A stretch of DNA of 64,000 nucleotides. Source: Bacteroidetes bacterium GWF2_33_38 (GTDB lineage: Bacteria; Bacteroidota; Bacteroidia; Bacteroidales; GWF2-33-38). The stretch lies in assembly GCA_001769505.1 (NCBI GenBank), contig MEOF01000062.1, forward strand, positions 62,001 to 126,000, in the 5' to 3' direction. How positions within the stretch are numbered: position 1 is the first letter of the stretch; the number at the start of each line of letters is the position of its first letter. Shown piece by piece: positions 32,069 through 40,475 of this stretch. The translations under genes and the position numbers were made by a program. Below the pieces are notes generated by a model. The model did not search any database. It was not told the origin of the DNA and saw only the letters and a program-made list of their open reading frames with translations.

Positions 32069-35000
32069 ATGATGCAATTAAACAATAAAATAACAATTAC
32101 CTTTACCTGCTTCATATTTTTACTTTTGGTTAATAAATCATTAGCACAGAATTCTGACTATAAAGAATATGAATTCAACAGCCAGGGCAATGTTTGCTTC
32201 TTTAAATACATTTACTACGCTCCAAATAATGACTACGGTTTTTTAAAGCGACCTTACCTTTACATACTTGGCAAAGAAGGGGAATCCGCACTCCAAACCT
32301 TTGAGACAGATACACTAAAAAACCTTTTCAATTTCTATAATTACCTATTGGTTTACGTTCCCAACAAAGGTGGAAATTCTACTAATAAACTCTTTTGCTT
32401 TGATGCTTTGGTGAGCCTAAATACATGGCAATATCAATGCGGAAAAGACAACGTTTTTTTATCAATATATGATAGTACGATTACCGAAGCCGATATCAAT
32501 ACTGTTGCCTTACATAATGTATTCAAAAGCATTCGCTTTGCCAGTACACAAGATACTACAAAGATTGCTGATGATTTTAAAGAAAATGTTTCTTCCTATT
32601 ATTCCCAACCTAATAATGAAAATGATAATTTGGGGACTTTTTATTACGAGGAAGATGAAATTGGAAATGAAAACATTGCATCCAATCCAAAGTCAACAAA
32701 AACATACTTTGGACAACCAAAATCATTTAACTATACGCTTTCGGGAATTTTAAGAGATAAATCAACTGGAGAAGCACTACCTTTTGCAACTATTCAGATT
32801 AAGGGAACAAAATTGGGAGCTTCAACTAACGCTGATGGATATTATACAATCCCAAAAGTTCCATCAGATACTTGTGTGATTATTGTATCTTATGTTGGTT
32901 ATACTAAAACAGAAATCTACTTATCACCTTTTCTGCCTAAAACGAATTTTATTATAGAAGTTTTACCTGCTATAAATTTACTTAAAGAAGTTACAATTAA
33001 GGGTATAAGAGATGATGTGGTGCTAATAAAAAAAGAAGATATAAGTGTTGTAAAAATGACTCCTAAACAAATTGAGAAACTTCCTAATATTGGAGAAAAA
33101 GATGTAATGCGTTCTCTCCAGTTAATGCCCGGTGTATGTGCTTCGCAAGAATCATCTTCTGGACTATATGTAAGAGGCGGAACTCCTGACCAAAACCTTG
33201 TTTTATTTGACGGATTTACGATTTATCATGTTGATCATCTCTATGGATACTTTAGTGCATTTAATGCAAATGCTGTAAAAGATATTCAACTATATAAGGG
33301 CGGTTTTGAATCACGTTATGGTGGTAGGCTATCAAGTGTTACTGAGATTACAGGAAAAGATGGCAATCGGAAAAAATTCAATATGGGTGGTGATATAAAT
33401 TTATTAAGCATAAATGCATGGATAGAAACTCCTATTGGAGATAAATTTACTTCTATCATTGCATTTCGCAGATCATATAAGGGAGCTATTTACAACAAGC
33501 TCTTTGAAAAATACAGTAAAAGCAGTACATCTTCAAGCATAACACAGCAAGAAGGGCCTGGTGGTAATCGGTTTATGCAAGAAACACAAGTTACCAATTA
33601 TTTTTATGACTTGAATGGCAAATTCACTTACCACCCAACTCAAAAAGACATTATTACACTCAGCATTTTTAATGGAACTGATAAGTTGGATAATAGTATT
33701 GATAACTCTGATCTTCCCTCATTCGGGGAGGACAACTCCAATCTCAGTTCTAGTTCCACCGATTTAACAAAATACGGAAATATCGGAAGCAGCTTAAAAT
33801 GGTCACGCAAATGGAGTGATAAATTTTATGGAAACACTATTCTTAGCTATTCAAACTTTTTTAGCAAACGTGACCGATCTATGGTACGAACAACCACCAA
33901 TTCAAGCGGAGAAGAAACCACTAATAAGAACGGAATCCTTGAAGATAACGATTTAAAAGATTACAGTTTTAAATCGGATTACCAGTGGGATATATCTTCT
34001 TTTAGCCAACTACAGTTTGGTTTATTTGGAACATACTATGATATACATTATACTTATTCTCAAAATGATACTACCACCTTTATTGATAAAAAAAATCAAG
34101 CTTTTTTAACTGGAGCATATTTACAAAACAAATTCACATTTTTCAATAATAGATTAATCTTTATTCCCGGTATACGCACTAGCCATTTTGAAACAACAGG
34201 GCAATTATATCATGAACCAAGAGCTTCACTTACATTCAACATAACTGATAATCTATCATTTAAAGGTGCTGTAGGAAAATACTATCAATTTGCCAATGTC
34301 ATAACGCGGGAAGATATTCTTGCAGGCAGCAAACAATTCTGGTTACTGTCCGATGGTAAAAACATACCAGTGAGTTCTGCCAATCATTACATTGCAGGAT
34401 TATCCTACGAAACCATAAACTACTTATTTAGTGTTGAGGCTTATTACAAAGAAGTAGATAACCTGACTGAGTATTCTTTGCGTTTCAATCCTAGTCCAAT
34501 GGGGAATAATTATGATGAAAACTTTTTTACCGGATATGGTTATGCTCGTGGAATAGAAGTTTTAGCACAAAAGAAAACAGGGAAATTCAATGGATGGCTC
34601 AGTTATACTTTAGGTGAAGCCAAAAATCATTTTGATGTTTACTCAGATTCATATTTTTCTGCGAATCAGGATATAACTCACGAATTTAAAGCAGTTCTTC
34701 TCTATAACTGGAAGAGATGGGATTTCTCGGCGACTTGGGTTTATGCAACTGGGCGTCCATATACAGCTCCATCAGGGGCATATAGTATTACTCTGCTTGA
34801 TGGCAACGAACAAGATTTCTATACAGTTACAAACAAAAACAGTTTACGCTTGCCAAATTATCATCGTGCTGATATTTCAGTTAATTACAAACTTCTTGCA
34901 GGAATGACAGGCGACAAAAAGAGAAGAGAAATCGGCTATATCGGGTTCTCAATCTTCAACCTCTATAACCGCTCCAATGTTTGGTATAAGACCTATTCTA

Positions 35001-35083
35001 TTGAAGATGGTTCAATTATTGAAACTAATGTAAATTATACAGGGATAACTCCAAATATCACACTTTCTTTAAAACTCAGATAA
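32069..35083 (+). CDS. TonB-dependent receptor with unusual N-terminal domain
   Basis: A signal peptide ends KSLAQ. Residues about 30-215 form an extension of unknown fold (FKYIYYAPNNDYGF, RPYLYILGKEGE, YNYLLVYVPNKGGN), loosely like an esterase-type strand pattern. Then come a carboxypeptidase-regulatory-like domain (LSGILRDKSTGEALPFATIQIKG, 223-300), a plug with VMRSLQLMPGV, SGLYVRGGTPDQNLVLFDGF and the F-x-S-R-Y-G-G-R-L-S-S turn, and a barrel to the end (ITPNITLSLKLR). Length 1004. It is followed 1 bp later by a DUF4249 lipoprotein, the usual partner. The substrate is unknown. A second ATG (32072) is equally good as start. Confidence 0.92.
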   Translation: MMQLNNKITITFTCFIFLLLVNKSLAQNSDYKEYEFNSQGNVCFFKYIYYAPNNDYGFLKRPYLYILGKEGESALQTFETDTLKNLFNFYNYLLVYVPNKGGNSTNKLFCFDALVSLNTWQYQCGKDNVFLSIYDSTITEADINTVALHNVFKSIRFASTQDTTKIADDFKENVSSYYSQPNNENDNLGTFYYEEDEIGNENIASNPKSTKTYFGQPKSFNYTLSGILRDKSTGEALPFATIQIKGTKLGASTNADGYYTIPKVPSDTCVIIVSYVGYTKTEIYLSPFLPKTNFIIEVLPAINLLKEVTIKGIRDDVVLIKKEDISVVKMTPKQIEKLPNIGEKDVMRSLQLMPGVCASQESSSGLYVRGGTPDQNLVLFDGFTIYHVDHLYGYFSAFNANAVKDIQLYKGGFESRYGGRLSSVTEITGKDGNRKKFNMGGDINLLSINAWIETPIGDKFTSIIAFRRSYKGAIYNKLFEKYSKSSTSSSITQQEGPGGNRFMQETQVTNYFYDLNGKFTYHPTQKDIITLSIFNGTDKLDNSIDNSDLPSFGEDNSNLSSSSTDLTKYGNIGSSLKWSRKWSDKFYGNTILSYSNFFSKRDRSMVRTTTNSSGEETTNKNGILEDNDLKDYSFKSDYQWDISSFSQLQFGLFGTYYDIHYTYSQNDTTTFIDKKNQAFLTGAYLQNKFTFFNNRLIFIPGIRTSHFETTGQLYHEPRASLTFNITDNLSFKGAVGKYYQFANVITREDILAGSKQFWLLSDGKNIPVSSANHYIAGLSYETINYLFSVEAYYKEVDNLTEYSLRFNPSPMGNNYDENFFTGYGYARGIEVLAQKKTGKFNGWLSYTLGEAKNHFDVYSDSYFSANQDITHEFKAVLLYNWKRWDFSATWVYATGRPYTAPSGAYSITLLDGNEQDFYTVTNKNSLRLPNYHRADISVNYKLLAGMTGDKKRREIGYIGFSIFNLYNRSNVWYKTYSIEDGSIIETNVNYTGITPNITLSLKLR

Positions 35084-35084
35084 A

Positions 35085-35894
35085 ATGCAAACAAAACTCG
35101 TATTAGTAGTATTTCTAATAATGATTTCTTTAATTTTTTCTTGCAAAGAAGAAGAAAATTCTGAATTTTCAGATTCACCTATCATTGAATCATACTTGAA
35201 TCCAGGTAATTACTTCAATTTAAAAATCAGCAGGCAGCTTCCTTTTTCATCAAATGTTTCTTATTCAGCCGATGATATTAATAATCTTACTGTTCAAATT
35301 ACAATTAATAATAATATACACACATTGCAACCCTTGGGCAATGGAAAATACATTGATAGTTCTTTAACAGTTTCTGAAAATGATTATTATTATCTCTCTT
35401 TTAAGTTCAATTCAAGAAATGTAGCTGCTTATACTTATGTTCCTTCTAAGCCTGCTAGTGTAACGCAATCCGCATCAAAAATTTATATTCAAAAAATTGA
35501 TACTGATGACATGCCTAGTTTTGGCGATCAACCTGACCCAGTAGAAATAACATGGAGTAATCCTGATAATTCCTACTATCTGATTGTAGTTGAAAACATT
35601 GAAGCTACACTTAATCCTATTTTTGATTTTGGAGATGATGATCCCCCTTCAAATTTTTTTAGAAAACAGCCCTCCAATGCTTCATCCGAAGAAATACGCT
35701 CAATGGAATTCCAATATTTCGGCACTCACCGAATTATAATCTATCACGTTTTACCTGATTATGCCTCGCTTTATGATCAAAATAGCACCAACTCACAAAA
35801 CTTAACCAATCCATCCACTAGTATTACTAATGGTTACGGTATTTTTACTGGACTTAATTCTGATACACTTTGGTTGGAAGTGAAAGAGCAATAA
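35085..35894 (+). CDS. DUF4249 lipoprotein, partner of the TonB receptor
   Basis: Lipoprotein signal MQTKLVLVVFLIMISLIFSC (lipidated Cys at 20). Body: PIIESYLNPGNYFNLKISRQLPF, then GKYIDSSLTVSENDYYYLSF and ITWSNPDNSYYLIVVENIE, the strand order of DUF4249 proteins. Length 269, somewhat short. Family members are encoded next to TonB receptors in Bacteroidota and are thought to be their surface lipoprotein partners, as SusD is for SusC. The stop is followed by a partial copy of the upstream element (CTTCCACACATTCT). Confidence 0.85.
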   Translation: MQTKLVLVVFLIMISLIFSCKEEENSEFSDSPIIESYLNPGNYFNLKISRQLPFSSNVSYSADDINNLTVQITINNNIHTLQPLGNGKYIDSSLTVSENDYYYLSFKFNSRNVAAYTYVPSKPASVTQSASKIYIQKIDTDDMPSFGDQPDPVEITWSNPDNSYYLIVVENIEATLNPIFDFGDDDPPSNFFRKQPSNASSEEIRSMEFQYFGTHRIIIYHVLPDYASLYDQNSTNSQNLTNPSTSITNGYGIFTGLNSDTLWLEVKEQ

Positions 35895-35898
35895 TCTT

Positions 35899-35915
35899 TT
35901 GCTTCCACACATTCT
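35899..35915. repeat. Partial third copy of the LytTR-linked element
   Basis: TTTTGCTTCCACACATTCT matches the left half of the elements at 31061 and 31985, but the AACATCGC half is absent. It lies between DUF4249 and the convergent tex gene, so it drives no recognisable gene; a relic of a lost unit is possible. Confidence 0.4.
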
Positions 35916-36030
35916 TTAAGAGAAATGAAACATTTCAAAAGCCATTTAAAATGCAGTCAAGAACTGAATTCTTGGTGGATAACACCAACAAAGACAAAAA
36001 TTATGATACGAATACTAAATGTTGAACATT

Positions 36031-38175
36031 TCAATTCGCATTATTACTCTCATTATCAAATTCTTTCATCGAAAGCTGTATTCGCTTCCGTAGAGCATCT
36101 ACGTCGATAACTTTAACTTTAACATGTTGATGTAAACATACAACATCGTTTGGATTCGAAATATATCGGTTTGCCAAATTTGAAATATGAACTAAGCCAT
36201 CTTGTTTAACCCCAACATCGACAAAAGCTCCAAAATTTGTGATATTTGTTACAATTCCTGGAAGTTCCATTCCTATTTTTAGGTCTTCTATTTTTTGTAC
36301 ATCTTTCGAAAATTCAAAGACTTTTATAATTTTTCGAATGTCTCTCCCTGGTTTTAATAATTCCTCTTTTATGTCTTCTAAAGTAGGTAAACCTACTTTT
36401 TCAGTTACATATTTTTCGAGATTTATTTTAGCAATAATTTCTTCGTTGGCAATAAGTTCACTCAAATCGCAATTCAAATCTTTAGCTATTTTATTTACAA
36501 CACTGTAACTTTCAGGATGAACAGAGCTATTGTCCAATGGATTTTTCGCATTATTGATTCGAAGAAAACCTGCACACTGTTCAAATGCTTTATCGCCTAA
36601 ACGAGCAACTTTTTTTAACTCTTCTCTAGAAGTGAAGATGCCATTTTCTTTACGAAAATCGACAATATTTTGTGCAATTTGTGGCCCCAATCCCGAAACA
36701 TACGTTAATAAATGTTTGCTGGCAGTATTAAGATTCACTCCAACGGCATTTACACAACTTTCAACAACGAAATCAAGTTTTTCTTTTAGTTTTTTTTGAT
36801 CAACATCGTATTGATATTGACCGACTCCAATTGATTTTGGTTCTATTTTTACAAGTTCTGAAAGTGGATCCATTAATCTTCTGCCGATTGATATTGCTCC
36901 TCGAACTGTAACGTCGTATTGAGGAAATTCTTCTCTCGCAACCGATGATGCAGAGTAAATTGAAGCACCGTTTTCGCTTACAACAAAAACTTGTATTTTT
37001 TTACTAAATTTTATCTGTTGTATAAAATTTTCGGTTTCGCGACCTGCAGTTCCGTTTCCAATGGCAATGGCATCAATTTTATAAGCATCAACCATTGATG
37101 ATATTTTTTTAATTGCTTGTACTTTTTCCTCTTGTGGCTTGTGTGGATAAATAGTTTCGTTGTACAAAATATCTCCTTTGTCATCTAAACATACAATTTT
37201 GCATCCGGTTCGATATCCTGGGTCGATTGCCAAAATACGTTTTTGTCCGAGTGGTGATGCCAATAATAGTTGTCGAAGATTGCTCGAAAAAACTCTTATT
37301 GCTTCATCGTCGGCTTTTTCTTTCACAAGTGCTAAAACTTCATTTTCGATTGATGACATTAAAAGCCTTTTGTAGCTATCTTTTATAGCTTTTTTAACAA
37401 TTTCAGAAGATTCGTTTTGAGCTTTGATGAATATTTTTTCTAACATTTCGATTGCTAAGTCTTCGTTTGGAAAAACTTTAACTCTCAAATATCCTTCGCT
37501 TTCTCCTCTTTGTATTGCCAAAAAACGATGTGAAGGACATTTAGCGATTTTTTCGTTGTAATCGAAATAATCTTTAAATTTTTCACCATCTTCCTCTTTT
37601 CCTTTGATTATTTTTGAATAAATGTAGGCATCATGTAAAAATAATTTTCGCAACTTATCTCTGACTAATGCGTTTTCGCTGATATTTTCGGCAATTATAT
37701 CTATTGCTCCTTGAATAGCATTGCTTTCATTTTCAATTTTATCGTTTAAGAATTTAATAATCTCGTTTTCTAGCTTTATGTTTGTTTGTTTTAAAATTAT
37801 AGAAGCTAATGGTTCAAGTCCATTTTCTTTTGCAACACTTGCTCTAGTTTTTCGTTTTGGTTTGAAGGGTAAATAAATATCTTCTAATTCGTTGAGTTCC
37901 CAAGTTAAAGAAATCTTATTTTTAATTTCATCGCTAAGCACTCCTTGTTCTGCAATTGACTTCAAAATTGCTTCTTTCCTTTTTTCGACAGTTAGTAATT
38001 TTTTATACAAATCGTCAATATTGGCAATCTGAACTTCGTCTAAACCTCCGGTTGCTTCTTTTCTATATCTGGAAATAAAAGGGATTGTAGCTCCATCTGA
38101 TAATAAATTTAGAGTGCTTAATATTTGATTATCTTTTATTCCGAGTTGTTGTGAAATTATATTTTTTAGAGACAT
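36031..38175 (-). CDS. tex: Tex family transcription accessory / RNA-binding protein
   Basis: A nucleic-acid-binding protein of the Tex/Spt6 family. In order: the N-terminal helical domain (TIPFISRYRKEATGGLDEVQIANID), the YqgF-like RNase H fold (ILAIDPGYRTGCKIVCLD, AIAIGNGTAGRETE), the helix-hairpin-helix domain (NAVGVNLNTASKHLLTYVSGLG, IVDFRKENG) and a C-terminal S1 domain (GIVTNITNFGAFVDVGVKQDGLVHIS). Length 714, normal. A -7 box TACTTTTG lies 45 bp upstream, in the divergent region shared with the chemosensory operon. Confidence 0.97.
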   Translation of the reverse strand: MSLKNIISQQLGIKDNQILSTLNLLSDGATIPFISRYRKEATGGLDEVQIANIDDLYKKLLTVEKRKEAILKSIAEQGVLSDEIKNKISLTWELNELEDIYLPFKPKRKTRASVAKENGLEPLASIILKQTNIKLENEIIKFLNDKIENESNAIQGAIDIIAENISENALVRDKLRKLFLHDAYIYSKIIKGKEEDGEKFKDYFDYNEKIAKCPSHRFLAIQRGESEGYLRVKVFPNEDLAIEMLEKIFIKAQNESSEIVKKAIKDSYKRLLMSSIENEVLALVKEKADDEAIRVFSSNLRQLLLASPLGQKRILAIDPGYRTGCKIVCLDDKGDILYNETIYPHKPQEEKVQAIKKISSMVDAYKIDAIAIGNGTAGRETENFIQQIKFSKKIQVFVVSENGASIYSASSVAREEFPQYDVTVRGAISIGRRLMDPLSELVKIEPKSIGVGQYQYDVDQKKLKEKLDFVVESCVNAVGVNLNTASKHLLTYVSGLGPQIAQNIVDFRKENGIFTSREELKKVARLGDKAFEQCAGFLRINNAKNPLDNSSVHPESYSVVNKIAKDLNCDLSELIANEEIIAKINLEKYVTEKVGLPTLEDIKEELLKPGRDIRKIIKVFEFSKDVQKIEDLKIGMELPGIVTNITNFGAFVDVGVKQDGLVHISNLANRYISNPNDVVCLHQHVKVKVIDVDALRKRIQLSMKEFDNESNNAN

Positions 38176-38220
38176 TTTTTGTATTCTATAATTTATATAT
38201 GTATTTTTTTACTATTTTTA

Positions 38221-38228
38221 CAAAAGTA
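38221..38228 (-). promoter_or_regulatory. -7 promoter box (TACTTTTG) of tex
   Basis: It matches TAnnTTTG on the minus strand, 45 bp upstream of the tex ATG. The divergent chemosensory operon starts at 38268; its own promoter is not clear, the nearest candidate being TTAAGTTTTG, which contains the TTG start itself. Confidence 0.5.
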
Positions 38229-38267
38229 CTGAAATAAATTATTGTGCAATCTAACTTGAGTTAAGTT

Positions 38268-39761
38268 TTGGAAACAAATAAAGAACACAATCATAATTAT
38301 TCTTTTGGAGAAATATCATTGTTTTTCGAAGAAATTAATCATAAACTTGATAAACTTCAACAGTATTCGGCTACAGATTTTAACGAAATTAGTCGAAATA
38401 TTAAAAATTATCACAATACAGCAAAAAATATATACGAGAATATCCAACTTATTTTGTCATTGATTAACGATGAGGAAAAGAAAAATTATCTTAAGAAACT
38501 CCCGACATCGATTAAGTCATTATTAAATATTAAATTTAATATAATTGGAAGTTTTGTACTATTAAAAGAGGCATTGTATTCGATTAAAGACAAAGTAGTT
38601 AACAATCAAAGTACAGCTCCTAAATTTTTAAAATTCAAGACTCAACTAGATACTCTTATAGAAAATATTGATAGCTATGAGCTTGAAGCTAAAGAGATTC
38701 TTGACCAAACCTCGACAAAAGTTAAACAATTTGTTTACTTGATTGTAGAGGATAAAAACAAAGCAAAGAAATTGATTCCTCTTCTTGAGGGCAAAATTCA
38801 TGAGTACTACGATAATTTAAACAAAATCATTATCAGTATTCAGTTTCACGATATTATTCGACAAAAAATTGATCACATTTCAATTGCAAATAAAGAAATA
38901 TTGCATGAACTTTCAGATTTTAGAAGTCTTAATGCTGAAAAACAACGCATTATTGAAACTAACTATGTGTATGTAATTCCTGAAATATTGAAATTGCAAA
39001 GTGCAATATTAGATCACACAAATAACGAGTGCCAAGAGGCTTTCTCTACAATTAAGAACAATTTGTCGGATGTTTTAAATAATATATCAGAATTATTAAA
39101 TTTAAGTACAAAACTTACTCATTATCAAAAAACAAATAATACTCATTATATCCTTGATATTTTTGAAGAGTTAAATAGTAATATTTTACTTTTTGGTTCT
39201 AAATACGATTTAACCAATAATCCTATCTTGATAGAACTTATTAGGCACGATATAAATATGACTTATTCAGATATTCCTGATAATCTTTTATCGAGCTTAT
39301 CTAGTGATTTGAAGGAGTTTTCAGATAATTTCAAAAATGCTTTCGAATCGAAAACAATTAATTGGGAGTTAGACGAAATTTCTGAAAAATTGTCCGAAGC
39401 CCATGAAAAATATTCTGCAAGAAATCATAAAATTGAGGATATGCTTCATCAAGGTTCGTTATTGAATATAAATTTGACTGAAAATGTAAAACCAATTATT
39501 GAACACATAAGTAAATCGGTTTTTTTTAGCGATACTATTAATGAATTGCTCGCAAATCTTTCGTCGTATTACGAAAAAACGGCAGAAGAATTTACTGATA
39601 TTTTAAGACCAAACGTTCGCGAAAAATTAAATTTCTTATATTCACTTTATTCTATGCAGAGTGAACGAGAAATACATGCAAAACTATTTGCAGATGCGAA
39701 TTCTATTGTTGATGCAAACCCAGCTCAAATTGAAACTGACGATGAAGTTGAATTTTTTTAA
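38268..39761 (+). CDS. CheZ-like candidate: helical chemosensory protein with DxxxQ motif and acidic C-terminal peptide
   Basis: I do not recognise a named family. The 497-residue protein is almost wholly helical and coiled-coil-like. At 192-199 it has QFHDIIRQ (Asp195, Gln199), the D-x-x-x-Q spacing of the catalytic helix of CheZ phosphatases, embedded in IIISIQFHDIIRQKIDHIS; related Q-F-Q-D-x-x-R-Q motifs occur in several chemosensory helical-bundle proteins. The chain ends DDEVEFF, like the acidic CheY-binding C-terminus of CheZ and like the tails of two other proteins in this operon. Start: TTG, because an in-frame stop lies just upstream and no ATG follows for over 300 codons. First gene of the operon. 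Probable CheY-P phosphatase, unproven. Confidence 0.7.
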   Translation: METNKEHNHNYSFGEISLFFEEINHKLDKLQQYSATDFNEISRNIKNYHNTAKNIYENIQLILSLINDEEKKNYLKKLPTSIKSLLNIKFNIIGSFVLLKEALYSIKDKVVNNQSTAPKFLKFKTQLDTLIENIDSYELEAKEILDQTSTKVKQFVYLIVEDKNKAKKLIPLLEGKIHEYYDNLNKIIISIQFHDIIRQKIDHISIANKEILHELSDFRSLNAEKQRIIETNYVYVIPEILKLQSAILDHTNNECQEAFSTIKNNLSDVLNNISELLNLSTKLTHYQKTNNTHYILDIFEELNSNILLFGSKYDLTNNPILIELIRHDINMTYSDIPDNLLSSLSSDLKEFSDNFKNAFESKTINWELDEISEKLSEAHEKYSARNHKIEDMLHQGSLLNINLTENVKPIIEHISKSVFFSDTINELLANLSSYYEKTAEEFTDILRPNVREKLNFLYSLYSMQSEREIHAKLFADANSIVDANPAQIETDDEVEFF

Positions 39762-39772
39762 TATCTAAATAG

Positions 39773-40096
39773 ATGAATATTACTCTTACTGAAAAACATA
39801 TAAAGAATAAACTTGTTGCAAGTATTGCTTTTGATGGGAACTTAGTTCTTTCTGAATGCAATCGAGCAAAAGAACAATTACAAAGTACGATTCAGAAATA
39901 TAAGGCATTTCAGATTTCTCTCGAAAAAGCCGAATCAATAGATTTATCTTTTGTACAACTGCTTATTTCATTTTTCGAAACAATTGTACACGATAAAAAA
40001 GAAATAAAAATGTTAAAAATATTAAATCCGAATATAAAAAATATTTTAGAAACCACAGGTTTCATTAATCAAATCGAAAAATATACCGAATCATAA
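39773..40096 (+). CDS. STAS-domain protein (anti-sigma-antagonist-like)
   Basis: A 107-residue single STAS fold: VASIAFDGNLVLSECNRAKEQLQ (first strand and helix), then KAESIDLSFVQLLISFF, where D-L-S-x-x-Q-L-L is the usual phosphorylatable-serine loop pattern, and LKILNPNIKNILETTGFIN at the end. STAS proteins act as switches that bind kinase or sigma partners. Twelve bp from the preceding gene and 11 bp from cheY. A histidine-kinase-like ATPase encoded four genes on (43953) could be its partner; this is inference. Confidence 0.8.
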   Translation: MNITLTEKHIKNKLVASIAFDGNLVLSECNRAKEQLQSTIQKYKAFQISLEKAESIDLSFVQLLISFFETIVHDKKEIKMLKILNPNIKNILETTGFINQIEKYTES

Positions 40097-40107
40097 ATAG
40101 AATAATT

Positions 40108-40473
40108 ATGGCAAAGAACATTTTAGTTGTTGACGATTCTGAAAGTATAAGAGAAGTTGTGAGTTTTACCCTAGAAAACGCTGGATATACTGTAATTAAG
40201 GCGTGCGATGGACAAGATGCTTTAAACAGAATTGTGGGAGCAAAACTAGACTTGATTATTACCGACCTCCATATGCCAGTTATGGATGGAATTGCACTCA
40301 TAAAAGAAGTCAGGGCATCAGAAGAATTTAAATTTGTACCTATTCTCTTCTTAACAACAGAGTCTCAGGCTAATAAAAAAATGGAGGCTAAAGATGCTGG
40401 AGCAACGGGTTGGATTGTTAAACCATTTGTACCTGAAAAATTATTGGCTGCAATTACAAAAGTAGTACGATAA
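40108..40473 (+). CDS. cheY: CheY-type single-domain response regulator
   Basis: A complete receiver without output domain (121 residues). Acidic pocket D9/D10 (ILVVDDSESI), phosphoacceptor D53 (LIITDLHMPVMDG), T83 (FLTTES) and K105 (IVKPFVPEK) are all present. It is the expected phosphorylation target of CheA encoded 2 bp downstream, and a plausible ligand for the acidic tails shared by three operon members. As no flagellar genes are nearby, its output might be gliding, a pilus or a non-motility response. Confidence 0.96.
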   Translation: MAKNILVVDDSESIREVVSFTLENAGYTVIKACDGQDALNRIVGAKLDLIITDLHMPVMDGIALIKEVRASEEFKFVPILFLTTESQANKKMEAKDAGATGWIVKPFVPEKLLAAITKVVR

Positions 40474-40475
40474 GT

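Noticed and set aside
35925-36110. Small ORF between DUF4249 and tex
   Set aside because: It overlaps the tex 3' end and has no family features; its start follows the partial upstream element, so at most it is a relic.
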